Positions 42,003 through 50,168 of a DNA stretch of 64,000 nucleotides are shown one piece after another (position 1 is the first letter of the stretch; each line of letters starts with the position of its first letter). Both the position numbers and the translations under genes were made by a program. Below the pieces are notes generated by a model. That model was not told where the DNA came from. It saw nothing but the letters and a program-made list of their open reading frames with translations, and made no database searches. Origin of the DNA: Streptomyces sp. I05A-00742 (GTDB lineage Bacteria; Actinomycetota; Actinomycetes; Streptomycetales; Streptomycetaceae). Where the stretch lies: assembly GCF_013055795.1 (NCBI RefSeq), contig NZ_JABETO010000024.1, positions 1 to 64,000 on the forward strand, in the 5' to 3' direction.

Positions 42003-42740
42003 GTGAAGCTTCAGGGAAAGACGGCCGTCGTCACCGGTGGCAGCCGGGGGCTCGGCCGGCGGATCGCGGAGGCGTTCCTCGCGCAGGGCGCCCGGGTGGT
42101 GCTCGCGGCGCGGAGCGCGGAGCCGGCCAAGGACCTCCTGGAGGCGGCCGGGGACCGGGCGGTCTTCCAGGCCGTGGACGTACGGGACGCGGCCTCGGCC
42201 GAGGAGCTGATGGCCACCGCCGCCCGGCACTTCGGCGGGCTGGACATCGTCGTGGCCAACGCCGGGGTCAGCCGCCCGGGTCCGGTCGCGGGGCTGAGCC
42301 CCGAGGACTGGCGGGAGACGGTCTCCACCAACCTCGACGGCACCTTCCACTGTGTGCGGGCGGCCGTCCCGTACCTGGAGCGCAGCCGCGCCGGCCGGCT
42401 GATCACCCTGTCCTCCGCGCTGGCCACCCGGGTGACCCCGGGCGCGTCCGCCTACTGCGCGACGAAGGCGGCCGTCGAGACCTTCACCCGGGTGAGCGCC
42501 GTGGAGCTGGCGCCGCGCGGCATCACCGTCAACTGCCTCTGCCCGGGCTTCATCGACGAGGGCATGGGCAAGGAGCTCGCCGCCAACGAGGTGGTCTGGG
42601 GGAAGTACGCACCCAAGGTGTCGCTGGGGCGCATGGGACGGCCGGAGGAGGTGGCCGAGGCGGCGGTGTTCCTGGCGGGCGAGGACAGCGGCTACATCAA
42701 CGGCCATGTGCTGGAGGTCAACGGCGGCCTGTCCTGGTGA
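42003..42740 (+). CDS. SDR-family oxidoreductase (second)
   Basis: A 245-residue FabG-like SDR with TGGSRGLG, VANAG, catalytic Ser (LSSALATRV) and YCATK. It ends SGYINGHVLEVNGGLSW as in 3-oxoacyl reductases. The start is GTG 42003, with GAGAGG upstream. Distinct from the ActIII-type enzyme next to it, it could reduce a second keto or quinone position. It may work with one of the NTF2-like proteins, as the SDR SnoaW does with SnoaL2, but this is inference. Confidence 0.88.
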   Translation: MKLQGKTAVVTGGSRGLGRRIAEAFLAQGARVVLAARSAEPAKDLLEAAGDRAVFQAVDVRDAASAEELMATAARHFGGLDIVVANAGVSRPGPVAGLSPEDWRETVSTNLDGTFHCVRAAVPYLERSRAGRLITLSSALATRVTPGASAYCATKAAVETFTRVSAVELAPRGITVNCLCPGFIDEGMGKELAANEVVWGKYAPKVSLGRMGRPEEVAEAAVFLAGEDSGYINGHVLEVNGGLSW

Positions 42741-42810
42741 CGGGAGCGGCCACCCACAGACGGAACCAGAAGCGGAAGCGGAACCGCAACCACCACCGAC
42801 GAGGAGAGAC

Positions 42811-43593
42811 ATGCTGAAGGACCATCCCGTGGCCCTGGTCACCGGGGCGACATGCGGCATCGGCCTGGCCGTGACGCGCACCCTCGCCCGCGCCGGCGCC
42901 CGGGTGTTCGTGTGCGCCAGGAACGAGGACAACCTCGCCGCCGCGGTCAAGGAGCTGCGCGACGAGGGGTTCGACGTGGACGGCACCACCGCCGACGTGC
43001 GCTCCCCCGAGGACGTGCGCCGCTTCGTCCGGAGCGCGGTGGAGCGGTACGGACCGGTGGACATCCTGGTCAACAACGCGGGACGGAGCGGCGGCGGAGT
43101 GACCGCCGAGATCGCGGACGAGCTGTGGGACGACGTGGTCGCCACCAACCTCACCAGCGTCTTCCGGGTCACCCGGGAGGTGCTGACCACCGGCGGCATG
43201 CGGGAGCGGAAGAGCGGCCGGATCATCAACATCGCCTCCACCGCGGGCAAGCAGGGTGTGGTGCTCGGCGCCCCCTACTCGGCGTCCAAGCACGGCGTCG
43301 TCGGCTTCACCAAGGCGCTCGGCAACGAGCTGGCCCCCACGGGGATCACGGTCAACGCGGTCTGCCCCGGCTATGTGGAGACGCCGATGGCTGCCCGGGT
43401 CCGGCAGGGGTACGCGGCGGCCTGGGACCTGCCCGAGGAGGAGGTGCTCCGGCGCTTCCAGGCGAAGATCCCGCTCGGCCGGTACTCCACCCCCGAGGAG
43501 GTGGCCGGGCTGGTGGGCTACCTCGCGTCGGAGACCGCCGCGTCGATCACCGCCCAGGCGCTCAACGTCTGCGGCGGCCTGGGCAACTTCTGA
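42811..43593 (+). CDS. Polyketide C9 ketoreductase, ActIII type
   Basis: This 260-residue SDR follows the actinorhodin ketoreductase closely along its length: VALVTGATCGIG, YGPVDILVNNAGRSGGG, TAEIADELWDDVVATNLTSVFRVT, INIASTAGKQGV, YSASKHGVVGFTKALG and the end ITAQALNVCGGLGNF. Catalytic Ser143, Tyr156 and Lys160 are present. These enzymes reduce the C9 ketone of the nascent poly-beta-ketone on the ACP and set the first ring fold. At the stereochemistry-related PGG motif this protein has Ser-Gly-Gly (93-95). The ATG follows GAGGAGAG. Confidence 0.95.
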   Translation: MLKDHPVALVTGATCGIGLAVTRTLARAGARVFVCARNEDNLAAAVKELRDEGFDVDGTTADVRSPEDVRRFVRSAVERYGPVDILVNNAGRSGGGVTAEIADELWDDVVATNLTSVFRVTREVLTTGGMRERKSGRIINIASTAGKQGVVLGAPYSASKHGVVGFTKALGNELAPTGITVNAVCPGYVETPMAARVRQGYAAAWDLPEEEVLRRFQAKIPLGRYSTPEEVAGLVGYLASETAASITAQALNVCGGLGNF

Positions 43594-43649
43594 TCCGCCC
43601 CCCACTGATCCGACCCCCACTGATCCCGCCCCCACTGATCCGACCCCTA
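43590..43649 (+). repeat. 15-bp tandem repeat after the ketoreductase gene
   Basis: Four units of about CTGATCCGACCCCCA, with small variations, run end to end and are followed by a partial fifth (CTGATCACC). The first unit contains the ketoreductase stop codon. It may be an old slippage product. Confidence 0.85.
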
Positions 43650-43715
43650 CTGATCACCACCACGGCCCGCTCCGGCACGCACGCCGGAGGACCCGGGCAG
43701 GAGCGAGGGAGACCC

Positions 43716-44663
43716 ATGGCAGACCCGCAGACGCGGCGCACCACCCACCGGATCGAGGTCGCGGCCCCCGCGGAGGCCGTCTACGGCCTGGTGGCCGACG
43801 TGGAGAGCTGGCCGCGGGTGTTCCCGCCCACGGTCCACGTGGAGCACCTGGAACGCGACGGGAACCAGGAGCGGATCCGGATCTGGGCGACCGCCAACGG
43901 CGAGATCAAGACCTGGACCTCGCGCCGGCGGCTCGACCCGGCGGCGCGCCGCGTGGAGTTCCGCCAGGAGGTCTCGCAGCCGCCGGTGGCCGCGATGGGC
44001 GGGGCCTGGGTGATCGAGGCGATCGGCCCCGGCCGGACGCGGGTGGTGCTGGAGCACGACTACGCGGCGGTGGGCGACGACCCGGACAACGTCGCCTGGA
44101 TCGAGGCGGCCATCGACCGCAACAGCGAGGCGGAGCTGGCGGCGCTCCGTGCCACCGCCGAACAGGAGGGTGCGCGCGACGAGTTGCTGCTCTCCTTCGA
44201 CGACACCCTCCAGGTCGCCGCTTCGGCCAAGGACGTGTACGCGTTCCTGTACGACGCGCGCCGGTGGGAGGAGCGGCTGCCGCACGTGGCCCGGGTGGAC
44301 CTGCGGGAGGACGTCCCGGACCTCCAGGTCCTGGAGATGGACACCCGCACCAAGGACGGTTCGACGCACACGACCAGGTCGGTGCGGGTCTGCTTCCCGC
44401 ACACCCTGATCGCCTACAAGCAGCAGGTGGTCCCGGCGCTGATGAGCGCGCACACCGGGTACTGGCTGCTGGAGGAGACGGACGGCGGGGTGCGCCTGAC
44501 GTCGCACCACACGGTCGTGCTCCGGCGCGAGAACATCCCCGCCGTGCTCGGCGAGGCGGCCACGGTCGCCGACGCCCGCGCGTACGTCCGTACCGCGCTG
44601 AGCGGCAACAGCACGGCCACCATGCGCCTCGCCCAGGAGTACGCCGAGGGGCGCGCCGCATAG
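43716..44663 (+). CDS. Didomain aromatase/cyclase (second copy)
   Basis: A 315-residue protein with two START/SRPBCC halves: THRIEVAAPAEAVYGLVADVESWPRVFPPTVHVEHLER with IKTWTSRRRLDPAARRVEFRQE, then ASAKDVYAFLYDARRWEERLPHVARVDL and HTGYWLLEE..GVRLTSHHTVVL. This matches ActVII/DpsF-type enzymes that aromatise the first ring of C9-reduced chains, and the adjacent ActIII-type reductase fits. It keeps the family motifs better than the copy at 38166, so it is the more likely first-ring enzyme. The ATG at 43716 has GAGGGAG upstream. Confidence 0.93.
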   Translation: MADPQTRRTTHRIEVAAPAEAVYGLVADVESWPRVFPPTVHVEHLERDGNQERIRIWATANGEIKTWTSRRRLDPAARRVEFRQEVSQPPVAAMGGAWVIEAIGPGRTRVVLEHDYAAVGDDPDNVAWIEAAIDRNSEAELAALRATAEQEGARDELLLSFDDTLQVAASAKDVYAFLYDARRWEERLPHVARVDLREDVPDLQVLEMDTRTKDGSTHTTRSVRVCFPHTLIAYKQQVVPALMSAHTGYWLLEETDGGVRLTSHHTVVLRRENIPAVLGEAATVADARAYVRTALSGNSTATMRLAQEYAEGRAA

Positions 44664-44709
44664 CCGGACGGGACGCGGACGACCTGCCCGAGAACGTGAG
44701 AAGGAACGC

Positions 44710-44741
44710 GGCCCCGAGGACGACAGCAGGTCCTCGGGGCC
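44710..44741 (+). other. Intra-operon hairpin
   Basis: A perfect 12-bp stem GGCCCCGAGGAC/GTCCTCGGGGCC with an 8-base loop, ending 25 bp before the NTF2-like start codon at 44767. No U-run follows, so it may adjust mRNA stability or expression of the next gene. Confidence 0.6.
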
Positions 44742-44766
44742 CCGGAACGAACCGAGGAGAAGCACC

Positions 44767-45219
44767 GTGACGCAACCGGCCGTGACCGCCCCCGCCCCCA
44801 CCCCCGTCTCCGGGGCCGACTACCAGGAGATCCAGCACTTCTACGCCCGGCAGATGCGCCTGCTCGACCTGGGCGAGGCCGAGGCGTGGGCGGAGACGTT
44901 CACCGAGGACGGGGTCTTCGAGCAGAACGTCAGCCCGCAACCGGTGCGCGGGCGCGCCGCGATCGCGACGGGCATGCGCGCGGGCCTGGACCGGCTGGCC
45001 GGCACCGGGCTGGTGCGCCGGCACTGGATCGGCATGGTGGCGGCCGACGTCCACGAGGACGGGACGGTGCGCAGCCATTACTACGCGACCGTCTTCGAGA
45101 CGACCAAGGGGGGCACCCCGCAGGTGCATCTGAGCACCACCGCCGAGGACGTCCTGGTGCGGCGGGACGGCGGCGGGTGGCTGGTCGCGCACCGGACAGT
45201 GCGGCACGACGGGGTCTGA
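44767..45219 (+). CDS. NTF2/SnoaL-like protein (paralogue 2)
   Basis: A 150-residue NTF2-like (SnoaL_4) protein: DYQEIQHFYARQMRLLDLGEAEAW, TFTEDGVFEQNVSPQPVRGRAAIA, RRHWIGMVAADVHEDG and the closing strand VLVRRDGGGWLVAHRTV. The start is GTG 44767 with GAGGAG upstream. It is the last gene of the rightward unit starting at 40455 and is closed by a strong terminator. It resembles the paralogue at 50169 more than the one at 40455. Confidence 0.82.
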   Translation: MTQPAVTAPAPTPVSGADYQEIQHFYARQMRLLDLGEAEAWAETFTEDGVFEQNVSPQPVRGRAAIATGMRAGLDRLAGTGLVRRHWIGMVAADVHEDGTVRSHYYATVFETTKGGTPQVHLSTTAEDVLVRRDGGGWLVAHRTVRHDGV

Positions 45220-45236
45220 CCGCGGGAACGCGGCGA

Positions 45237-45284
45237 CGGCCGGCCCGCCCGGGGGACGCTCCCCCGGGCGGGCCGGCCGTTTTT
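45237..45284 (+). terminator. Strong terminator ending the 40-45 kb unit
   Basis: A 20-bp perfect stem (arm CGGCCGGCCCGCCCGGGGGA at 45237-45256) with loop CGC is followed by TTTTT. It also faces the convergent ABM gene. Confidence 0.95.
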
Positions 45285-45314
45285 CCGCACCCGTCCACGT
45301 CGCCGCCGACGCCG

Positions 45315-45626
45315 TCAGTTCCGTTCCGGACGGCCCTCCATGACGACCGAGCACATGTGGGGGTCCCCCTGGACCAGGTCCGAGACGCCGCTGAACCGGG
45401 CGCGGAGCGTCTCGTCGGCGGCCGCCTGCTCGTTGGCGCGGTGGAAGGCCGCGGCGTCCGCCCACTCGGCGACGTTCCAGTACACCGAGGTGTCCTTCAG
45501 CGACCGCAGCAACTCGTAGTCGAGGAGGCCGGGTTGCTTCTCCATGAAGCCGCCCGCCTCCCGGTACACCTGCTCGTATTCCTCCGCAGCCCCGGTGAGA
45601 ACCATTCTGTTGACGAACACGGCCAT
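45315..45626 (-). CDS. ABM-family monooxygenase (paralogue 1)
   Basis: A 103-residue dimeric alpha/beta-barrel protein of the antibiotic biosynthesis monooxygenase family, which includes cofactor-free quinone-forming oxygenases such as ActVA-Orf6 and TcmH. Marks are VFVNRMVLTGAAEEYEQVYREAGGFMEKQPGLLDYELLRS, VYWNVAEWADAAAFHRA and the end QGDPHMCSVV. It is read opposite to the flavin reductase gene across a 264-bp divergent promoter. It shares the FVNxxVLTG, NVAEW and GDPH motifs with the second ABM at 50663. The ATG at 45626 follows GGAGG. Confidence 0.85.
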   Translation of the reverse strand: MAVFVNRMVLTGAAEEYEQVYREAGGFMEKQPGLLDYELLRSLKDTSVYWNVAEWADAAAFHRANEQAAADETLRARFSGVSDLVQGDPHMCSVVMEGRPERN

Positions 45627-45780
45627 GTCGGCGCCTCCGTTTCCCGGGCCGGCCCGGTTGCCGGCCCGGCCACTGTGGGACGGTCCGCTGGAGAGCCGCT
45701 CAAGTTCCGCCGGACGATGCCGTACGCGACATTCAGGATGGGCCTCGGAGGCAACCGGGGAAAACGGCGGTGTATCGCCG

Positions 45781-45798
45781 TTCGAGTCTCTTTCTAGG
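45781..45798 (+). promoter_or_regulatory. Candidate SARP site before the flavin reductase gene
   Basis: TTCGAGT (45781-45787) and TTCTAGG (45792-45798) are 11 bp apart with a 4-bp spacer, followed by the AT-rich GGTTATT. It lies about 95 bp before the flavin reductase start. Confidence 0.45.
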
Positions 45799-45890
45799 CA
45801 CCACTGACAGGTTATTCCCGTCGCCATGGGCTGCACCAAGGGCGGAGTGGCCCTCCCACATCAGCCAATTGAGCAAGGCGAGGACGCAGC

Positions 45891-46400
45891 ATGCCTATCG
45901 ACGCCGACGGATTCCGGGAGATCTTCGCTTCTCTGCCGACGACGGTCGCCGTGGTCACCGCGGTCGGCCTGGACGGGATTCCCCGGGGGATGACCACGAA
46001 TACGGTGACCGCGCTCTCCAGGAATCCCCCGCTCCTCCTGGTGTGCATGGACGAGGCTTCGCAGACGCTGCCCGCGGTGCGGGAGTCCGGTTTCTTCGCG
46101 GTGAATTTCCTCGCCGATTCGGGCGACGGGATTTCGCAGACGTTCGCCGGAAAGGCGCCGGACAAGTTCGCGCGGTTCGACCACCTGCCCGCCCGGCAGG
46201 CGGGCGGCGCCCCCGTGTTCACCGCCGACGTCGTCGCGCACGCCGAGTGCTCCGTGCACGCCGAGATCCCGGCCGGCGACCACTCGATCGTCATCGGCGC
46301 GATCCGGGCCGGGGCGGCCCGCGACCGCGCCCCCCTGATGTACCACCGCCGGAGCTACTCGTCCTGGCCGCCCGCGCAGCAGCTGGTCGCCGCCGACTGA
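45891..46400 (+). CDS. Flavin reductase (ActVB-like)
   Basis: A 169-residue FMN-binding split-barrel reductase that supplies reduced flavin to a partner monooxygenase. It has FASLPTTVAVVTAVGLDGIPRGMTTNTVTALSRNPPLLLVC, FFAVNFLADSG, FTADVVAHAECSVHAEIPAGDHSIVIG. It is the first gene of the unit that runs rightward to 50962, followed after 56 bp by the luciferase-like monooxygenase, its likely partner. The ATG follows AGCAAGGCGAGG. Confidence 0.92.
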   Translation: MPIDADGFREIFASLPTTVAVVTAVGLDGIPRGMTTNTVTALSRNPPLLLVCMDEASQTLPAVRESGFFAVNFLADSGDGISQTFAGKAPDKFARFDHLPARQAGGAPVFTADVVAHAECSVHAEIPAGDHSIVIGAIRAGAARDRAPLMYHRRSYSSWPPAQQLVAAD

Positions 46401-46456
46401 CCCCCGGCCGTTCCCCCGACACCTTCCCCTCTCCTCTCCACAGGGAGCATCCACCC

Positions 46457-47515
46457 ATGAAGTTCGGTATCAACCTGGCCCCGACCGTCTCCCCGGACGA
46501 GAAGTCCGGCGGTCAGTACTACGAGGAGTCGCTGCGGCTGGCCATCCTCGCCGAGGAGCTCGGGTTCTCGCACGTCAAGACCGTGGAGCACTACTTCACC
46601 ACCTACGGCGGCTACAGCCCCGACCCGGTGACGTTCCTGGCGGCGGTGGCCTCCAGGACCGAGCGGATCCGGCTGGTGACGGGTGCGGTCCTGCCGGTCT
46701 TCAGCCACCCGGTGCAGCTCGCCGGGAAGCTCGCGATGCTCGACAACATCTCCAAGGGACGGCTGGACGTGGGCTTCGGCCGGGCGTTCCTGCCGTCGGA
46801 GTTCGAGGCGTTCGGCATCTCGATGGACGAGAGCCGGGAGCGCTTCGACGAGGGCGTGGAAGCGTGCCGCCGGCTGTGGGCCGAGGAGGACGTCACCTGG
46901 AACGGTACGTTCCACCAGTTCGGTCCGGTGACCATGCTGCCCCGCCCCTACCAGCGGCCCTACCCGCGCATCCTGGTGGCGACCGCGCGCACCCCCAAGT
47001 CCTGCGAGGCGGCCGGTACCGCCGGGTTCGGCCTGATGATGGTTCCCGCCATCAACACGGTGGAGTCGGTGCAGGGCATGCTCGGCCTCTACCGGGACGC
47101 CTACGCCGCCGCAGGCCACACCCCCGGCGCCCAGGAGGTGCACCTCAGCTACAACTGCTACCTGGCCGAGGACGCCGACGAGGCGTACCGGCTGGGCAAG
47201 GCCGCCGCCGCGAACGCCGGTGCCAAGCTGGCCGGGGCGGTGGCCGGCTGGAGCACGACCCGCAGCTCGGCCTACGAGGGCTACGAGAAGCTCGGCAGCC
47301 GGCCCAAGGGCGACCACTTCGACGAGCACCTGGCGGAGAACAAGGTGCTCATCGGCACGCCGGAGCACGTCGCCGGCCAGCTGGAGGCGATCCGCGGCTG
47401 GTACGGGGACGACATCACCGTCAGCCTCCAGGTCGCCACCGGCAACATGCCGGTCGAGGAGTCCGTGCGCACCATGGAGCTGCTCGCCCAGCGCGTGCTG
47501 CCCAAGTTCCTCTGA
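46457..47515 (+). CDS. Luciferase-like (LLM) flavin-dependent monooxygenase
   Basis: A 352-residue TIM-barrel protein of the bacterial luciferase family (MKFGINLAPTVSPDEKSGGQYYEESLRLAILAEELGFSHVKTVEHY, IRLVTGAVLPVFSHPVQLAGKLAMLDNISKGRLDVGFGRAF). With the flavin reductase just upstream it should form a two-component FMN oxygenase. LLM enzymes are less usual than ActVA-Orf5-type oxygenases in type II polyketide clusters. An F420-dependent reaction cannot be excluded, but the adjacent reductase favours FMN. The gap to the next gene is 17 bp. Confidence 0.92.
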   Translation: MKFGINLAPTVSPDEKSGGQYYEESLRLAILAEELGFSHVKTVEHYFTTYGGYSPDPVTFLAAVASRTERIRLVTGAVLPVFSHPVQLAGKLAMLDNISKGRLDVGFGRAFLPSEFEAFGISMDESRERFDEGVEACRRLWAEEDVTWNGTFHQFGPVTMLPRPYQRPYPRILVATARTPKSCEAAGTAGFGLMMVPAINTVESVQGMLGLYRDAYAAAGHTPGAQEVHLSYNCYLAEDADEAYRLGKAAAANAGAKLAGAVAGWSTTRSSAYEGYEKLGSRPKGDHFDEHLAENKVLIGTPEHVAGQLEAIRGWYGDDITVSLQVATGNMPVEESVRTMELLAQRVLPKFL

Positions 47516-47532
47516 GCCGGGGCCGGTCGACG

Positions 47533-49206
47533 ATGGTGGAGCACGTTCCCGTCCTCATCGCCGGCGGTGGGCTGTCCGGCCTCACCACGGCGCTCTTCCT
47601 CGGCCTGCACGGCGTCCGGCCGCTGCTGGTCGAGAAGCATCCCGGCACCTCCGTGGTGCTGAAGGCCCGCGGCCAGTACCCGCACACCATGGAGGCGCTG
47701 CGCGTCGCGGGGGTGGCCGACCGGATCACCGCCGCGAGCCCGGGCGGCACCGGCGACTTCTACATGGTCGTCGCCGAGTCGCTGGCCGGGCCCGTCCTCC
47801 AATCGATCATGACCCGGGGCGAGATGGCCATGGACCACGTCTCCCCCGAGCAGTGGGCGATGGCCAGCCAGGAGCGCACCGAGGAGATCCTGGCCGAGCG
47901 GGCCGCGGAGCTCGGTGCCCGGCTGGAGTTCTCGACCGAGCTCGTCTCGTTCACCCAGGACGAGGACGGGGTGACGGCCGTCCTCCGCGAGCTGACCACC
48001 GGGCGGGAGCGCACGGTGCGCGCCGGCCACCTGGTCGGGGCGGACGGCTGGCGCAGCCCGGTGCGGGAGGCGCTGGGCATCGGCACCCACGGCCGGGGGA
48101 CGCTGGGCCACGTCCTGCGGGTGTTCTTCACCGCCGACATGTCCGCCCATCTGAGCGGGCTGCCGGGGGTGGCCGAGGGGCACCGGTTCGCCCTGTTCCA
48201 CCTGCTGGGCGAGGGCCACGGGGTCTTCTACACGACGGACACCCCCGGGCTCTACGGCTGGGTCGGCCCGCTCACGACCGAGCCGACCGGAGCCACGACG
48301 CTGTCCGACGCCGAACTGACCGAGCTGATCCGGCGCAGCACCGGGCTCCCCGCACTCCGGCTCACGATCACGGAGAAGGGCGAGACGCCGATCCTGCTCA
48401 ACGTGGCGGACCGGTTCTCGTCCGGCCGGGCCCACCTGGTCGGCGACGCGGCCAAGGTGATCCCCGCCCCCGGCGGGCTCGGCGGCAACACGGCGGTCAT
48501 GGACGGCTTCTACCTCGCCTGGAAACTGGCCGCGGTGGTCCGGGGCGAGGCCGGTCCCGGGCTGCTGGACAGCCACGACGCCGAGCGCCGGCCGGTCGCC
48601 GACATGATCGCGGACCAGCAGTTCGCCAACACCGTCCTCCGCATGGCCCCGGAGCTCGACGACGGCACGGCGGTCGACACGATCGCCCCCGTCGTGCAGG
48701 TCTTCGGGTACCGCTGCGTCCAAGGCGCCGTCGTGCCCGAACCAGGCGACGACGGCGCCCTGCTGGAGGATCCGGCCGCGCCCACCGGCCGTCCCGGCTC
48801 CCGGGCCCCGCACGTCGGACTGGTCAGGGACGGCCGCCCGGTGTCGACAATCTCCCTGTTCGGCCGGGGGTTCGTCCTGCTGGCCGGCGCGGAGGGCACG
48901 GCGTGGGAGAAGGCGGCGGACGAGGCCGCGGCCGAACTCGGCGTCCCCCTGCGGTACCACCGCGTCGGCGGTCCCGGCGCGGAGCTCCAGGACCCCGGCG
49001 GCCGCTGGGCCGCCGCGTACGGAGTGACGGCCGGCGGGGCGGTGCTGGTCCGCCCGGACCGGTTCGTCGCCTGGCGCTCGCCGGCCGAGGGCACCACCGA
49101 CGACCTGGTGCGCGCGCTGCGGACGGTCCTCGACCGGCCCGCCGAGGGGCATCCGGTCCGTGTCGCCGAAGACCTGATCCCTGCTGCGAAAGCGAGGACG
49201 ACATGA
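47533..49206 (+). CDS. FAD-dependent aromatic hydroxylase
   Basis: This 557-residue class A flavoprotein monooxygenase is of the PHBH/PgaE-MtmOIV group. It has the N-terminal FAD motif VLIAGGGLSGLTTALFLGLHG, the second-site region LVGADGWRSPVREALG, and GRAHLVGDAAKVIPAPGGLGGNTAVMDGFYLAWKL. A C-terminal thioredoxin-like domain (about 440-550) completes the form seen in aromatic polyketide hydroxylases. It probably hydroxylates, epoxidises or cleaves a ring of the polyketide. The ATG at 47533 has only a weak G-rich site. It overlaps the next gene by 4 bp (ATGA). Confidence 0.93.
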   Translation: MVEHVPVLIAGGGLSGLTTALFLGLHGVRPLLVEKHPGTSVVLKARGQYPHTMEALRVAGVADRITAASPGGTGDFYMVVAESLAGPVLQSIMTRGEMAMDHVSPEQWAMASQERTEEILAERAAELGARLEFSTELVSFTQDEDGVTAVLRELTTGRERTVRAGHLVGADGWRSPVREALGIGTHGRGTLGHVLRVFFTADMSAHLSGLPGVAEGHRFALFHLLGEGHGVFYTTDTPGLYGWVGPLTTEPTGATTLSDAELTELIRRSTGLPALRLTITEKGETPILLNVADRFSSGRAHLVGDAAKVIPAPGGLGGNTAVMDGFYLAWKLAAVVRGEAGPGLLDSHDAERRPVADMIADQQFANTVLRMAPELDDGTAVDTIAPVVQVFGYRCVQGAVVPEPGDDGALLEDPAAPTGRPGSRAPHVGLVRDGRPVSTISLFGRGFVLLAGAEGTAWEKAADEAAAELGVPLRYHRVGGPGAELQDPGGRWAAAYGVTAGGAVLVRPDRFVAWRSPAEGTTDDLVRALRTVLDRPAEGHPVRVAEDLIPAAKARTT

Positions 49207-50066
49207 TTCTGGTGACCGGTGCCACCGGCACCGTCGGCAGCCGGGTGCTCGCCGGGCTGCTGGACGCCGGGGTGAAGGCCCGGGCGCTGACCCGCGATCC
49301 GGCCCGGGCCGCCCTGCCGGCGGGCGCCGAGGCGGTGGCCGGCGACCTGGCCCGGCCGGAGACGCTGGGCCCCGCGCTGGAGGGGGTCGAGAAGGTCTTC
49401 CTGATGGCGCTGGGCCACCACAAGGCCGTCTACGACGCCCACTTGGTGGAGGCGGCGCGCGCCCACGGCGTGCGGCACGTCGTCCAGCTCTCCACGCTGG
49501 GCGTCGCGGAGGCCGTCCACGAGGGTGAGGACAACGAGCTGGCCCGCTGGCACCGCGAGGCGGAGGACGTCCTGACGGCGTCCGGGCTGGACTGGACGAT
49601 CCTGCGGCCGGGCGAGTTCATGTCGAACGCGCTGGCCTGGGCGGCGTCGGTGAAGTCCGGGGGCACGGCGCGCGGCCCGGCCCCCGACCTGCTCCAAGTG
49701 CCCACGGATCCGGCGGACATCGCCGCCGTGGCCGTCACCGCGCTCCTCGGCACCGGCCACGAGGGCCGGGTGTACCCGCTCACCGGGCCCGAGCCGATGA
49801 CCCCGGCGGACCAGCTCGCGACGCTGGGCGAGGTGCTGGGGCGACCGCTGCGCTTCGAGCGGATCACGGTGGCCGAGCAGCGCGCGGTGATGCTGCGGCA
49901 CCTGCCGCCGGAAACCGTCGACGGCGTCCTGGGCGCCCTCGAACAGGCCCTCGCCGGGGACGGCGCCTTCCGCGGCCTGGTCCTGCCGACCGTTCCCGAC
50001 CTCCTGGGCCGCCCGGCGCGCTCGTTCCGCGACTGGGCGCGGGCGCACGCCGACGCGTTCCGCTGA
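49203..50066 (+). CDS. NmrA-like NAD(P)-binding oxidoreductase
   Basis: A 287-residue atypical SDR of the NmrA/QOR2 type. The nucleotide motif is ILVTGATGTVGSRVLAGLL, with LSTLGVAEAVHEGEDNELARWHREAEDVLTASGLDWTILRPGEFMSN in the middle. No canonical YxxxK is present. Members reduce quinones or aromatic intermediates, or act as regulators. Translational coupling to the FAD hydroxylase points to a linked redox step in the polyketide pathway. Confidence 0.9.
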   Translation: MILVTGATGTVGSRVLAGLLDAGVKARALTRDPARAALPAGAEAVAGDLARPETLGPALEGVEKVFLMALGHHKAVYDAHLVEAARAHGVRHVVQLSTLGVAEAVHEGEDNELARWHREAEDVLTASGLDWTILRPGEFMSNALAWAASVKSGGTARGPAPDLLQVPTDPADIAAVAVTALLGTGHEGRVYPLTGPEPMTPADQLATLGEVLGRPLRFERITVAEQRAVMLRHLPPETVDGVLGALEQALAGDGAFRGLVLPTVPDLLGRPARSFRDWARAHADAFR

Positions 50067-50106
50067 CCCGGCACCCCCGGCCCGTCCCCCGTACCGGCGT
50101 AACCCC

Positions 50107-50138
50107 GTACCGCCGTACCGCCGTACCGCCGTACCGCA
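50107..50138 (+). repeat. 8-bp tandem repeat
   Basis: Four copies of GTACCGCC in a row, the last ending in A, lie in the 102-bp gap before the third NTF2-like gene. Confidence 0.9.
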
Positions 50139-50168
50139 CTCGATCCCGTCCGACAGGAGCACCCGCAC

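Noticed and set aside
43590..43649. A CRISPR-like array
   Set aside because: The 15-bp units are contiguous with no spacers, and no cas gene is nearby.
47220..49200. An open frame in front of the NmrA-like gene that would extend it to 948 residues
   Set aside because: The upstream part overlaps the LLM and FAD oxygenase genes in another frame. The real start is ATG 49203, coupled to the FAD gene.
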